Source of the DNA: Saprospiraceae bacterium
GTDB lineage: Bacteria > Bacteroidota > Bacteroidia > Chitinophagales > Saprospiraceae
Length of the DNA stretch: 32,939 nt
Assembly: GCA_028284395.1 (NCBI GenBank)
Contig: JANQRV010000089.1
Coordinates: 1-32,939 of the forward strand
Direction of reading: 5' to 3'
The notes under the pieces are model-generated. The model saw only the letters and a list, made by a program, of their open reading frames with translations. It had not been told where the DNA came from and made no database searches. This document shows, piece by piece, positions 15,230 through 23,526 of this stretch (positions within the stretch are counted from its first letter, which is position 1; each line of letters begins with the position of its first letter). A program made the position numbers and the translations under genes.

Positions 15230-16312
15230 TTAACATTTGTGAAAATATAAATTAAGCTGGTCATCTCTCAGTGTGAAAGCCTTGGCAGACGCGGCATACA
15301 GGTCGGGGGAGCGCATGCCCTGTTGCAATATGTTTTGTCGTCCGGTGAAGATTCGGGCTTCATCCCACAACGCTGCTTTTAAGAAGGTGTCAAGTAACAT
15401 TTTGCCTCCCTCCACTAGTAGGATACCCACCTGGTAGTCGGCATACAGGGTCTGGAGCATCACCGATAATCCCTCCGGAAGAGCTTGGTCTAATTTCAAT
15501 ACTTCGGTATTATTTGGTATTTTTACCGATACGTTTTGGTCGCTAATTACCAGTGTCGGAGTAGATCCGTCAAAAATATGGGTTGAAGACAACGCTTCAA
15601 ATTGATGCCCGAACACGATCCTTAGTGGCGACTTACCAAAGTATAGCCGGTTGGTCAACTTTGGATCATCTACAGTTACCGTATTCCGACCGACCATAAT
15701 GGCATCAATTTCACCACGCCATCGATGTGAAAGACGCTTTGACAAGCCATTGGTTATCCAAAAGGGGGTCTGCTTTTGACCGATAAAGCCATTCCTACTC
15801 ACTGCGTATTTGAGTATGATGTAAGGTCTGCCTTGGGTTTTGTTGATCCGGAAGGGGCGAAGCAGGTCTTCGGCAGGCTCCTGTAGGAGGCCGACCCGTA
15901 CGTCAATTCCTGCTTGGCGCAGGATGTCGATTCCCTGGCCGTTTACATTGGCGTGTGGATCGGTACAGGCCACGACTACTTTTCGAATGTCGTGGCGTAA
16001 AATCAGATCGGTACAAGCTGGCGTTTTGCCGTGAAAACAACAGGGCTCTAATGAAACAAAGAGCGTTGAGTCGGCAATCAGGTACCGGTCGATTTGGGAG
16101 ACGCTGTTTACGGCATTTACCTCCGCGTGGGGCCCACCGAAAGCGCGGTGGTATCCCTCGCCAATAATCCGGCCGGAATGGACTAAAACAGCACCAACGG
16201 GTGGATTGGGGGAGACTTTCCCGACGCCAAGGTAGGCCAAGTCGAGGCATCTTTGCATGAAAATGGCCTCTTTTTCGGTAAAATATATATTTTTTAATGT
16301 ATTGGAAGTCAC
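15230..16312 (-). CDS. ribD: Riboflavin biosynthesis bifunctional deaminase/reductase
   Basis: About 360 aa. The N-terminal deaminase domain has the zinc site PHAEVNAV (His-Ala-Glu) and SLEPCCFHGKTPACTDLI (two cysteines); the C-terminal reductase domain starts near RPYIILKYAVSRNGFIG and includes EIDAIMVGRNTVTVDDPKLTNR and VGILLVEGGKMLLDTFL. It performs two successive steps of riboflavin synthesis, deaminating and then reducing the pyrimidine intermediate. Start uncertain: the family needs about six residues before MQRCLDLA, so the ATG at 16258 is too late. I used the GTG at 16312 (TSNTLKNIYFTEKEAIFMQRC); ATG 16345 would add eleven residues. No other rib genes are close. It is divergent from the AP2 gene. 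Confidence 0.9.
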   Translation of the reverse strand: MTSNTLKNIYFTEKEAIFMQRCLDLAYLGVGKVSPNPPVGAVLVHSGRIIGEGYHRAFGGPHAEVNAVNSVSQIDRYLIADSTLFVSLEPCCFHGKTPACTDLILRHDIRKVVVACTDPHANVNGQGIDILRQAGIDVRVGLLQEPAEDLLRPFRINKTQGRPYIILKYAVSRNGFIGQKQTPFWITNGLSKRLSHRWRGEIDAIMVGRNTVTVDDPKLTNRLYFGKSPLRIVFGHQFEALSSTHIFDGSTPTLVISDQNVSVKIPNNTEVLKLDQALPEGLSVMLQTLYADYQVGILLVEGGKMLLDTFLKAALWDEARIFTGRQNILQQGMRSPDLYAASAKAFTLRDDQLNLYFHKC

Positions 16313-16527
16313 TTTTATTACATATTGTCGTATAATTACATGCAATTAGGATAGACCAAAATATACAAAATAAACATCGCAAGGCTACTGTAAGTACGAA
16401 TTTTGCCATTGGCGCGCTTTGCTGTTTGCCATAAAATATCTATTTTGCGGCATCTGTATCCAATGGAACCGTACTAGTACTATCTTTACCTGAACCATAT
16501 TCATTTTAACATAAAATTTGGGATAGC

Positions 16528-17160
16528 GTGCTTTATAAGGTTAAACTTAAAAACGCCGATGACAATGTGTTGTTGGACGATAAGGTATATGAATACCTTA
16601 CTTCCGACCCTTACCTAGTAAAAGTTGATTTTGTTAACAATTTGCGTAAACATTCCAGCGGATGCGCCGTATTTCAGAAGACCTGGAAAAAGGCAGATGG
16701 CGGTTACAAGACCGAAACGATCTACTTACATAAGTTGGTTGCAGAGAAATTTTTACTCGACACGAAGGAAGGAAAAAACAACTTGGTTGGTGCAAAGAAT
16801 GGCAACAAATTAGATTGCCGCTTAGAAAATCTACTCTACCGTTCCAGGTCCGTGGCTAGTCGAAAAAGAAAGACCAGCAGTAAAATCGGATATACTGGAG
16901 TCTACAAAGAGAACAATCGATATCGGGCTGTGATTTCCGTTGATCGGAAATCCGTACATATTGGTATGTTCGACACCGCGGAAGAGGCTGCCTTGGCCTA
17001 CAACAAGAAATCTCGCGAACTTTACGGAGAAAACGGAAAAATTAATGTCATTAAGACCAGAAAGACAAAGGATCTGGAAGAATTAGAAAACAAGGTCGAA
17101 GAGCAAATGGGCCGCAAGGCCAAGCGTGGTCGCCGACCTAAGAGCGTTTCTGAAAAATAA
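16528..17160 (+). CDS. AP2-domain DNA-binding protein with degenerate HNH-type N-terminal half
   Basis: 210 aa, starting at a GTG (no ATG fits). The first half resembles the HNH_3 homing-endonuclease fold: IYLHKLVAEKFL (66-76), then VGAKNGNKLDCRLENLLY (87-104). In active members this second block reads close to N-H-x-D-G-N-K; here the His and Asp positions are Gly-Ala-Lys and Asn, so the nuclease site looks dead. Residues about 121-174 (GYTGVYKENNRYRAVI...VHIGMFDTAEEAALAYNKKSRELYG) form a good AP2/ERF DNA-binding domain. The tail has a coiled patch and KRGRRPK, an AT-hook-like basic motif. I infer a DNA-binding regulator derived from a homing endonuclease. Targets unknown. Confidence 0.85.
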   Translation: MLYKVKLKNADDNVLLDDKVYEYLTSDPYLVKVDFVNNLRKHSSGCAVFQKTWKKADGGYKTETIYLHKLVAEKFLLDTKEGKNNLVGAKNGNKLDCRLENLLYRSRSVASRKRKTSSKIGYTGVYKENNRYRAVISVDRKSVHIGMFDTAEEAALAYNKKSRELYGENGKINVIKTRKTKDLEELENKVEEQMGRKAKRGRRPKSVSEK

Positions 17161-17179
17161 CTTCTATCCGGAGTTTTCG

Positions 17180-17881
17180 TTACTCTTTAATGGCTCTTGT
17201 CATTTCTCTCTTACCGGGAGGACCTGGTAGTGCCTCTACTCTAAAACCTAATGATTTCAAATGCCTTTTGACTTGTCCCTTGGCACAGTAGGTGACAAAG
17301 ATGCCCTCTTTGCGGAGAGCGTTAAAGGGTTTTGCCAAAATGTCTGGTTCCCACAGTTCGGGTTGAGAAGTGGGAGCAAAGGCATCGTAGTAAACGACAT
17401 CAAATACTTCTTCGAAGTTAACTTCGAAGAAGGCGGTTCGGTGTTTGGTAAAAGTGAAATAGGGAGTGATTTGTGCAGGCACATTCCACTCGCATCGATG
17501 CAATTCCAGGAAAACATCTTTTTTTTCCGGTAACATTAACTGGGAAGGATAGTTTAGCTTTTCCGCTTTGTCTGCTGAAATCGGAAAAGCTTCAACGGTT
17601 TGGTAGTGGATTGGCAGTTGTCGATGCTCTGCTTCCAAAAGGGTCATTAGAGCATTGAGGCCGGTACCGAATCCAAATTCCAGGACCGAAATACTCTTGG
17701 CCCCGGAAATTTTTGCGTAGAGACCAGCTTCTATGAAGACGTGCCTGGTTTCTTGGATGGCTCCGTATTTAGAATGATAACTGACCTGAAACCGTTCGGA
17801 GAACATGGTGTGGGAGCCGTCCTGGGTATCGACAATTGTCGGTTCGCCTTGTGTGATCGTTTTCTCTTTTTCCTTTGACAT
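17180..17881 (-). CDS. mnmD: tRNA 5-methylaminomethyl-2-thiouridine methyltransferase (MnmD, MnmC N-terminal type)
   Basis: 233 aa, the stand-alone methyltransferase without the oxidase half of MnmC. It contains the hallmark TQDGSHTMFSERF (19-31), the SAM motif VLEFGFGTGLNAL (66-78), YYDAFAPTSQPELW and FVTYCAKGQVKRHLKSLGF, ending with the usual PGKREMTRA. It methylates nm5U to mnm5U at the wobble base of certain tRNAs. The small lipoprotein gene ends 33 bp upstream, so they may be co-transcribed although unrelated in function. It converges on the AP2 gene with a 19-bp gap. Confidence 0.92.
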   Translation of the reverse strand: MSKEKEKTITQGEPTIVDTQDGSHTMFSERFQVSYHSKYGAIQETRHVFIEAGLYAKISGAKSISVLEFGFGTGLNALMTLLEAEHRQLPIHYQTVEAFPISADKAEKLNYPSQLMLPEKKDVFLELHRCEWNVPAQITPYFTFTKHRTAFFEVNFEEVFDVVYYDAFAPTSQPELWEPDILAKPFNALRKEGIFVTYCAKGQVKRHLKSLGFRVEALPGPPGKREMTRAIKE

Positions 17882-17914
17882 TCTGTTACAGACAAAATAA
17901 ATTTTGGGAGAATC

Positions 17915-18076
17915 CTAGAATAGGATGCTGGCAAACAATTGTGCAGCGTAGCCAAACAAGTCTTCAAAGGAAAAATTGGTTGGGCAGCCATAACCGCGAT
18001 TGCACGAGGTCATCAGTAGTGTTGCAGCAAGAATAAAAAGGGATCCGGCGTCTTTTTTCAAATTTTTGATTTTCAT
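17915..18076 (-). CDS. Small lipoprotein (53 aa) of unknown function
   Basis: The N-terminus MKIKNLKKDAGSLFILAATLLMTSC is a lipoprotein signal peptide with the lipid-bearing cysteine at C25, followed by only 28 residues: CNRGYGCPTNFSFEDLFGYAAQLFASILF. The CNRGYGCP phrase resembles other tiny Bacteroidota lipoproteins I have seen, but I cannot name a family. The second cysteine could form a disulfide or bind a ligand. A start at 18109 would prefix eleven basic residues to the signal and is less likely. It sits 33 bp upstream of mnmD on the same strand. Confidence 0.65.
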   Translation of the reverse strand: MKIKNLKKDAGSLFILAATLLMTSCNRGYGCPTNFSFEDLFGYAAQLFASILF

Positions 18077-18431
18077 TCCTTTAGATTTAGTTTTAAGTAC
18101 AGTTTTCACGTAGCCTGCACTTTTCCATAATTCTTATGCGGGCTAAAACGAATATTTGATAATTGTTATTATGCTCTTGTCCAATTGCTTTCAATTGATT
18201 GGTGGCGGACCGCGGAATGCAGTGCCCAAAGTAGGTGAAGGATTCAGAAATACTAATACGATAAAAATGTATTTATTACTTCAATAACTAAATTTTTACC
18301 GAAAAATTTATTCAGGTGTGCAGTTTTACTATTTTTGCCCCTGAGATCAGAAGCGTCTCATAGTGGATAAGAAGTGAAATTCAAAGATAGCAAGACGCTT
18401 TTACTTGTCAAAATGAAACCATAAAAAACAT
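18077..18431. other. 355-bp intergenic region upstream of pdhB
   Basis: AT-rich region between the divergent small lipoprotein and pdhB genes. No plausible ORF is present. It holds a pdhB promoter candidate (18307-18337) and an 8-bp inverted repeat AAGCGTCT (18351-18358) and AGACGCTT (18393-18400), which would lie in the pdhB leader RNA. I see nothing else that stands out. Confidence 0.5.
18307..18337 (+). promoter_or_regulatory. Promoter candidate for pdhB
   Basis: TATTTTTG at 18330-18337 is an exact -7 match (TAnnTTTG). TTTA at 18307-18310 is a one-mismatch -33 at a spacing of 19 bp. It predicts a leader of roughly 85-90 nt before the pdhB ATG. Confidence 0.55.
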
Positions 18432-19412
18432 ATGGCTAGGGAATTAGCACTTAGAGACGCCCTTAGAGAGGCAATGATCGAAGAAATGCGCAGAGACGAT
18501 TCCGTCTTTTTGATGGGAGAGGAAGTTGCCGAGTACAATGGAGCTTACAAGGTGAGCAAAGGAATGTTAGATGAGTTTGGACCGGAACGGGTGATTGATA
18601 CACCCATCGCCGAATTGGGCTTTACCGGTATTGGGGTAGGAGCTGCCATGAATGGTTTGCGGCCCATTGTAGAATTCATGACTTGGAACTTTGCCGTTTT
18701 GGCCTTTGATCAGATCGTAAATAATGCGGCAAAAACTTTGTCCCAATCTGCGGGAGATTTCAGATGCCCCATTGTTTTTCGTGGACCTTCCGGGTCAGCG
18801 GGACAATTGGCTCAACAGCACTCTCAGATGTTTGAAAGCTGGATGGCGAATTGCCCTGGCTTGAAGGTCATTTCTTGTATTGACCCCGCTGATGCTAAAG
18901 GACTATTGAAATCCGCCATTCGGGATGAGAACCCGGTTTGTGTGATGGAGTCGGAAATGCTCTATGCCCACAAAGGGATTGTGCCGGAAGAGGAATACCT
19001 CACGCCGATTGGAGTAGCGGCTGTTCGCCGTCCGGGATCTGATGTGACCCTGGTAACCTTCAATAAAATGTTGCTGCCGACTTTGGAAGCAGCCGATGAG
19101 TTGGCCAAGGAGGGAATCGAAGCTGAAGTGATTGATCTGCGCACCATTCGTCCACTCGACCACGACACGATTGTCAATTCGATTAAGAAAACCAATCGAC
19201 TGGTCGTAATTGATGAATCCTGGCCATACGGGGGAATTTCTGCCGAAGTTGCTTACAACGCTCAAAAATATGCATTTGATTACCTGGATGCCCCGGTAGT
19301 GCGCCTGAATTCTGCCGACACTTCACTGCCCTACGCTCCAACTTTCGTGGAGGAATACCTGCCAAATGCCGGTAAAATCGTGCAAGCGGCCAAGCAGGTT
19401 CTTTACAGGTAG
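18432..19412 (+). CDS. pdhB: Pyruvate dehydrogenase E1 component, beta subunit
   Basis: 326 aa. It opens with ALRDALREAMIEEMRRDDSVFLMGEEVAEYNGAYKVSKGMLDEFGPERVIDTPIAE, the E1-beta transketolase-like N-terminal domain; the E of GEE and the I/T region contact thiamine diphosphate. GPSGSAGQLAQQHSQMFESW and the C-terminal domain ending RTIRPLDHDTIVNSIKK...DESWPYGGISAEV are characteristic. With the alpha subunit (not in this window) it decarboxylates pyruvate and passes the acetyl group to E2. The match to PDH rather than branched-chain E1-beta is by general resemblance. Two exported peptidase genes follow with 24- and 28-bp gaps, so read-through is likely. Confidence 0.93.
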   Translation: MARELALRDALREAMIEEMRRDDSVFLMGEEVAEYNGAYKVSKGMLDEFGPERVIDTPIAELGFTGIGVGAAMNGLRPIVEFMTWNFAVLAFDQIVNNAAKTLSQSAGDFRCPIVFRGPSGSAGQLAQQHSQMFESWMANCPGLKVISCIDPADAKGLLKSAIRDENPVCVMESEMLYAHKGIVPEEEYLTPIGVAAVRRPGSDVTLVTFNKMLLPTLEAADELAKEGIEAEVIDLRTIRPLDHDTIVNSIKKTNRLVVIDESWPYGGISAEVAYNAQKYAFDYLDAPVVRLNSADTSLPYAPTFVEEYLPNAGKIVQAAKQVLYR

Positions 19413-19436
19413 TCGGTGCGGTGAATTACGTTTAAT

Positions 19437-20807
19437 ATGAGGCACTTCGCTGGTTTTATTTTCTTTTGGTTGTCGTTCTTTCCGACTCAAGGCCAGACCG
19501 TTCCCGGTCCGGTAGATCCACGTATTTATGAGATTGCCAGTGCTCCGTCACCGGAGAGATTAGAGGCCGATATTCGAAGGTTGGCCGGATTTGGCACCCG
19601 AAATACTTTATCGGACACTATTTCGCAGACACGCGGTATCGGTGCTGCCCGCCGTTGGATCAAGTCGGAATTCGATCGGATTTCGGCGGAGTGCGGAGGT
19701 TGCCTGGAAGTTTTTTATCAACGCAATTTGGTAAAGGGCGACGAAAACACCAGGATCAAGAAAGATACCTGGGTGGTCAATGTGGTTGCCATTCAGCGTG
19801 GACAGCAAAATCCCGATCGCTACGTGATCATGTCGGGTGACATTGATTCCAGGGCGTCGAGTTCGACGGACCCCGACACGGATGCACCCGGTGCAAATGA
19901 TAATGCGACCGGAATGGCCGGAACATTGGAAGCCGCCCGCATTCTCACGAAGTACCGTTTCCCAACCAGCATCGTTTACGCCGGACTGTCGGGAGAAGAA
20001 CAGGGTTTGTTTGGTGGCCGGCATATGGCAGCAGTAGCCAAAGAAGAAGAGTGGGAGATCATTGGCATCCTCAACAATGATATGATTGGCAACATCGAAG
20101 GCATCGATGGTGTGATTGACAATAGCACTTTTCGGGTATTCTCTGAGCCAACTCCAGTGACGGATACGGAGCAACAGAGGCGTTGGCGGCGATTTTACGG
20201 CGGGGAAGTAGATGGGGTGTCTCGCCAACTGGCCAGATACGTCGATCGTATGACGGACTTGTACATGACCAATTTGGACGCCATCATGATCTACCGGCTC
20301 GACCGGTTTGGAAGGGGAGGCCATCACCGTCCTTTCAACGACATGGGGTATGCGGGGGTTCGCATTATGGAAACCCACGAAAATTATAATCGACAGCACC
20401 AGGACATTCGCGTTGAGGATGGCATTGCGTATGGAGATGTGATTGAAGGAGTCAATTTTGATTATTGTGCAAAGCTGACAGCCGTTAATGCGATTACCTT
20501 GGCGGGACTGGCTTGGGCCCCGGCCACACCGACGAACGTAATGATCGGCGGGGCGGTGCGGCCTTCAACGAGATTGCTGTGGGACCCGGTCGAAGACGAT
20601 CAAATAGCCGGCTATAAGATCTATTGGCGGGAGACCACTTCGCCACAATGGCAGTACGCTCGATATGTCGATCGATCGATCACGGATTTTACCCTGGAAA
20701 ACATCGTCATTGATAACTACCTGTTTGGTGTTGCCAGCGTGGGGAAAGACGGGAATGAAAGTGTGGTGAATTTCCCTAAGACCCTGATTCCCCGGCGACG
20801 CAGATAA
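19437..20807 (+). CDS. Secreted M28 metallopeptidase with fibronectin III-like C-terminus
   Basis: 456 aa. A signal peptide (1-20) precedes an M28 aminopeptidase domain: GANDNATG (D155 ligand), GLSGEEQGLFG (E187/E188), LNNDMIGN (D215) and METHENYNRQH (H314). The first zinc ligand, normally the His in a H-x-D motif, is Asp here (SGDIDSR, D135). Residues about 363-450 (PTNVMIGGAVRPSTRLLWDPVEDDQIAGYKIYWRET...YLFGVASVGKDGNESV) form a fibronectin type III-like domain. It should cleave peptides outside the inner membrane. It lies 24 bp after pdhB and 28 bp before the M14 peptidase, suggesting a protein-degrading pair. Confidence 0.88.
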   Translation: MRHFAGFIFFWLSFFPTQGQTVPGPVDPRIYEIASAPSPERLEADIRRLAGFGTRNTLSDTISQTRGIGAARRWIKSEFDRISAECGGCLEVFYQRNLVKGDENTRIKKDTWVVNVVAIQRGQQNPDRYVIMSGDIDSRASSSTDPDTDAPGANDNATGMAGTLEAARILTKYRFPTSIVYAGLSGEEQGLFGGRHMAAVAKEEEWEIIGILNNDMIGNIEGIDGVIDNSTFRVFSEPTPVTDTEQQRRWRRFYGGEVDGVSRQLARYVDRMTDLYMTNLDAIMIYRLDRFGRGGHHRPFNDMGYAGVRIMETHENYNRQHQDIRVEDGIAYGDVIEGVNFDYCAKLTAVNAITLAGLAWAPATPTNVMIGGAVRPSTRLLWDPVEDDQIAGYKIYWRETTSPQWQYARYVDRSITDFTLENIVIDNYLFGVASVGKDGNESVVNFPKTLIPRRRR

Positions 20808-20835
20808 GAAAGTTGATTCGAATTGAAAGATAGAT

Positions 20836-23478
20836 ATGAAAAAACTGGTACTCACTAGTTTGCTTTCAGCCGTCATTTGTTGCGGCTACTGCCAAACGGA
20901 ATTAATCGAAGAGCGCTTTGCCTTCGATCCACAATTGAACTACGATCCCGCCATCCCTTCCCCGGAATCTTTCTTGGGATATCCCCTTGGAAAACAATTT
21001 ACCATCTACGAAAAGACGGTGAATTATTTCGAAGCATTGTCTGCCAGTTCGGACAAAATTACGATGCATCGGTACGGGGCTACTTATGAGGGCCGTGAAT
21101 TGTATACGGTTGTTATTTCTTCGGTCGATAATCAACGCAATCTGGAACAAATCAAGGCCGATCATTTTAAGCTGACCGACCCGATGACTACGGACGACGC
21201 TACCGCAGAGCCGTTGATCGAGTCCCTTCCGGTATTTACTTCCTTGAGTTACAGTATTCACGGTAACGAGGCTTCTACGACGGAGGCGGTCAAGCAAGTC
21301 GCGTACCGACTGGTTGCCGCCACGGACGCTGCTACAAAAGACATTCTCGATCATTCGGTCATCGTTCTATATATCTGTATAAATCCCGATGGCCGGGATC
21401 GCTACGTCTACTGGTACAATTCGGTGGCCAGAGAAGTGGTGGGTATGGAACCGGCGGATCTGGAGCACTATGAACCGTGGCCCGGAGGCCGTACCAATCA
21501 CTATTGGTTTGACCTAAATCGTGATTGGATCTGGCGCATACATCCGGAGTCTCAGGGGCATACGGATGAATACCAGCGGTGGTTGCCCAATGTCCACGTC
21601 GATTATCACGAGCAGGGCTATAACAGCAATTACTACACCTCTCCCGGCACCACACCTTCCAATCTACTGATTCCGGATCAACACGAAGTATGGCAGGATA
21701 GTTTCGGCCGGGCGAACATTGCGGAATTTAATAAACACAAGATTAGTTATTTCACGCGGGATGTTTTTGATTTTTTCTACCCGGGATACGGATCGAGTTA
21801 TCCGGCTGGTTTCGGCGCTGTTGCCATGTTAACCGAACAAGGGGGAATTGGTGCCGGACGTGCCGTGGAAACCGAAGACGGCTCCGTACTGAAATTGAGA
21901 CAAAGGATATTTGATCATTATACGACTTCGCTTGCTACTATTACCAAAGCCGTTGAGTGGCGGCAAAAACTGAGAAAATACAGTTTTGAGGCTTTAAAAC
22001 CCGCCAATAGCAAGTCGCCGGTTAAGGGCTATTTTCTGCCCAATGAGGACGATCCCTATCTGGGGGAGGTCATCCAGATGTTGTTGGATCACAACGTGGA
22101 AATACAACAGGCAACGACGGCCTTTACAGTCAACGCGGCATTGGACTATCGGACGAATCGGACGAGCCGCAAAAGATTTCCCCAAGGCACTTACGTCATC
22201 CCCACCAATCAGGCTCGGCACCTTTTCATCAATAGCATCATGCAGCGAAACCTGGAAATAGAAGATTCGGTGATGTACGATATGTCAACCTGGGCGGCTC
22301 CCATTGCGTACAATTTGACGGCCTATTCTACTGACCAGTCATTTAATGTAGCTTCGGAAAAAGTAACGGAAGCACCTCATCGGATCGGGAAATTGGCCCG
22401 AGAGGGGGCTCAATACGCCTACGTGATCGATTGGGATCAGCGCTATGCACCGAAGGCACTTGCGCATTTATGGAAGAAGGGGTATCGAGTGCGGGCCGCC
22501 GTGGAACCATTTGTCGATGATGAGGGTCGACGATTCCCGGCTGGTTCTCTGATTGTATTGACGGGCCGCAATCCAGACAAATCATCTACTATTGCAGGAG
22601 ATATGGCGTCGATCGCCAAGGAGGCCGGTGTTGATGTAGAGGGCTTCGATACCGGAAGGATGCACAGCGGATACGACCTGGCTTCTTCCCGTAATCGGCC
22701 GGTCAAACAACCCAAAGCGGCGTTGATGATCGACCCACCTTTTTCCTCGTACACCGCTGGCCAAATCTACTATCTATTCGATCGGGAAACAGCATTGCCC
22801 ATTCAGCGGATCCGCCCCAGTGTATTAAAACAAACGGCGATGCCTAAATTCCGGCAACGTTACGGACTGGTGGATCTGGAGGACTACAATGTTTTAATCC
22901 TTCCGGGTGGCGGTAGCGGATTGAAACAATTGTTTGGTAAAGATCAATTGGCTGCCCTGAAAGAATGGGTGCAGGAAGGAGGGGTTTTGGTGGCAACGGA
23001 GAGTGCCGCGGGTTTCTTCACCAAAGATCGTTCGAAGTTTACGTCCGTACAACTGATGGAAATCGGAAAAGATACCAGCCAGGCAGCAAACGGCTTAGCC
23101 TACAAAGACCGGAGAGACTACTACGGGAAAAAACGGATCCCCGGATCAGCGATGCATGCGCGCATCGACATTACCAATCCACTTGCCTTCGGGATGAAGG
23201 ATCAATTGTATACGCTTTCCTTTACGGACCAAGCCCTTCAACCTTCCGGAGAGCTGCAGACCGTTGGCCGTTATCATTCCGATGCAGGGGAACTACTGGC
23301 TGCAGGGTATGCTTCGCCGGACAATCTGAAACATTTGGCCAACAAAACCTTTGCTGGGGTATTGCCAATGGGCCGTGGAAAGGTCGTATTTTTGGTCAAC
23401 AACACGCAATACCGCATGTTTTGGCGAGGCCCTTCACGGATGATGCAAAATGCAGTCATGTTGATGCCGGGATTTTAA
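20836..23478 (+). CDS. Secreted M14-family zinc carboxypeptidase-like protein
   Basis: 880 aa. A signal peptide (1-20, ending GYCQ) precedes the M14 domain: HGNEASTTEA (zinc ligands H142 and E145), INPDGRDRYV, FDLNRDWIW, VDYHEQGYNS (H258) and MLTEQGGIG with the likely catalytic glutamate. The remaining half is long; near 690-730 NVLILPGGGSGLKQLFGKDQLAALKEWVQEGGVLVATESAAGF resembles a class I glutaminase-like fold without its nucleophilic cysteine (ATESAAG in place of a Cys nucleophile). Large M14 proteins of this type occur in many Bacteroidota and are thought to act on peptides in the periplasm or outside. It converges on the permease gene. Confidence 0.88.
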   Translation: MKKLVLTSLLSAVICCGYCQTELIEERFAFDPQLNYDPAIPSPESFLGYPLGKQFTIYEKTVNYFEALSASSDKITMHRYGATYEGRELYTVVISSVDNQRNLEQIKADHFKLTDPMTTDDATAEPLIESLPVFTSLSYSIHGNEASTTEAVKQVAYRLVAATDAATKDILDHSVIVLYICINPDGRDRYVYWYNSVAREVVGMEPADLEHYEPWPGGRTNHYWFDLNRDWIWRIHPESQGHTDEYQRWLPNVHVDYHEQGYNSNYYTSPGTTPSNLLIPDQHEVWQDSFGRANIAEFNKHKISYFTRDVFDFFYPGYGSSYPAGFGAVAMLTEQGGIGAGRAVETEDGSVLKLRQRIFDHYTTSLATITKAVEWRQKLRKYSFEALKPANSKSPVKGYFLPNEDDPYLGEVIQMLLDHNVEIQQATTAFTVNAALDYRTNRTSRKRFPQGTYVIPTNQARHLFINSIMQRNLEIEDSVMYDMSTWAAPIAYNLTAYSTDQSFNVASEKVTEAPHRIGKLAREGAQYAYVIDWDQRYAPKALAHLWKKGYRVRAAVEPFVDDEGRRFPAGSLIVLTGRNPDKSSTIAGDMASIAKEAGVDVEGFDTGRMHSGYDLASSRNRPVKQPKAALMIDPPFSSYTAGQIYYLFDRETALPIQRIRPSVLKQTAMPKFRQRYGLVDLEDYNVLILPGGGSGLKQLFGKDQLAALKEWVQEGGVLVATESAAGFFTKDRSKFTSVQLMEIGKDTSQAANGLAYKDRRDYYGKKRIPGSAMHARIDITNPLAFGMKDQLYTLSFTDQALQPSGELQTVGRYHSDAGELLAAGYASPDNLKHLANKTFAGVLPMGRGKVVFLVNNTQYRMFWRGPSRMMQNAVMLMPGF

Positions 23479-23490
23479 GCCTTGTCAATG

Positions 23491-23520
23491 AGCTGCTTTG
23501 ATGCGGCAATGCCCGCAGCT
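23491..23520. terminator. Possible hairpin between M14 peptidase and permease genes
   Basis: Outer arms AGCTGC (23491-23496) and GCAGCT (23515-23520) enclose an alternative inner stem TGCGG (23502-23506) and CCGCA (23513-23517). The two stems are mutually exclusive. It sits between convergent stop codons, where a terminator is expected, but there is no T-tract. Confidence 0.35.
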
Positions 23521-23526
23521 GATCCA

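Noticed and set aside
15903-16409. 168-aa reading frame on the minus strand inside ribD
   Set aside because: It is the wrong frame of ribD, arginine- and proline-rich, with no family features, whereas the ribD frame holds both complete zinc-site motifs.
19608-20399. 263-aa frame opposite the M28 peptidase gene
   Set aside because: Antisense shadow; the plus strand carries all M28 motifs and the antisense protein has no recognisable domain.
22965-23501. 178-aa frame overlapping the end of the M14 gene on the same strand
   Set aside because: Out-of-frame shadow; Cys/Arg-rich with no start context, and the M14 frame continues through it.
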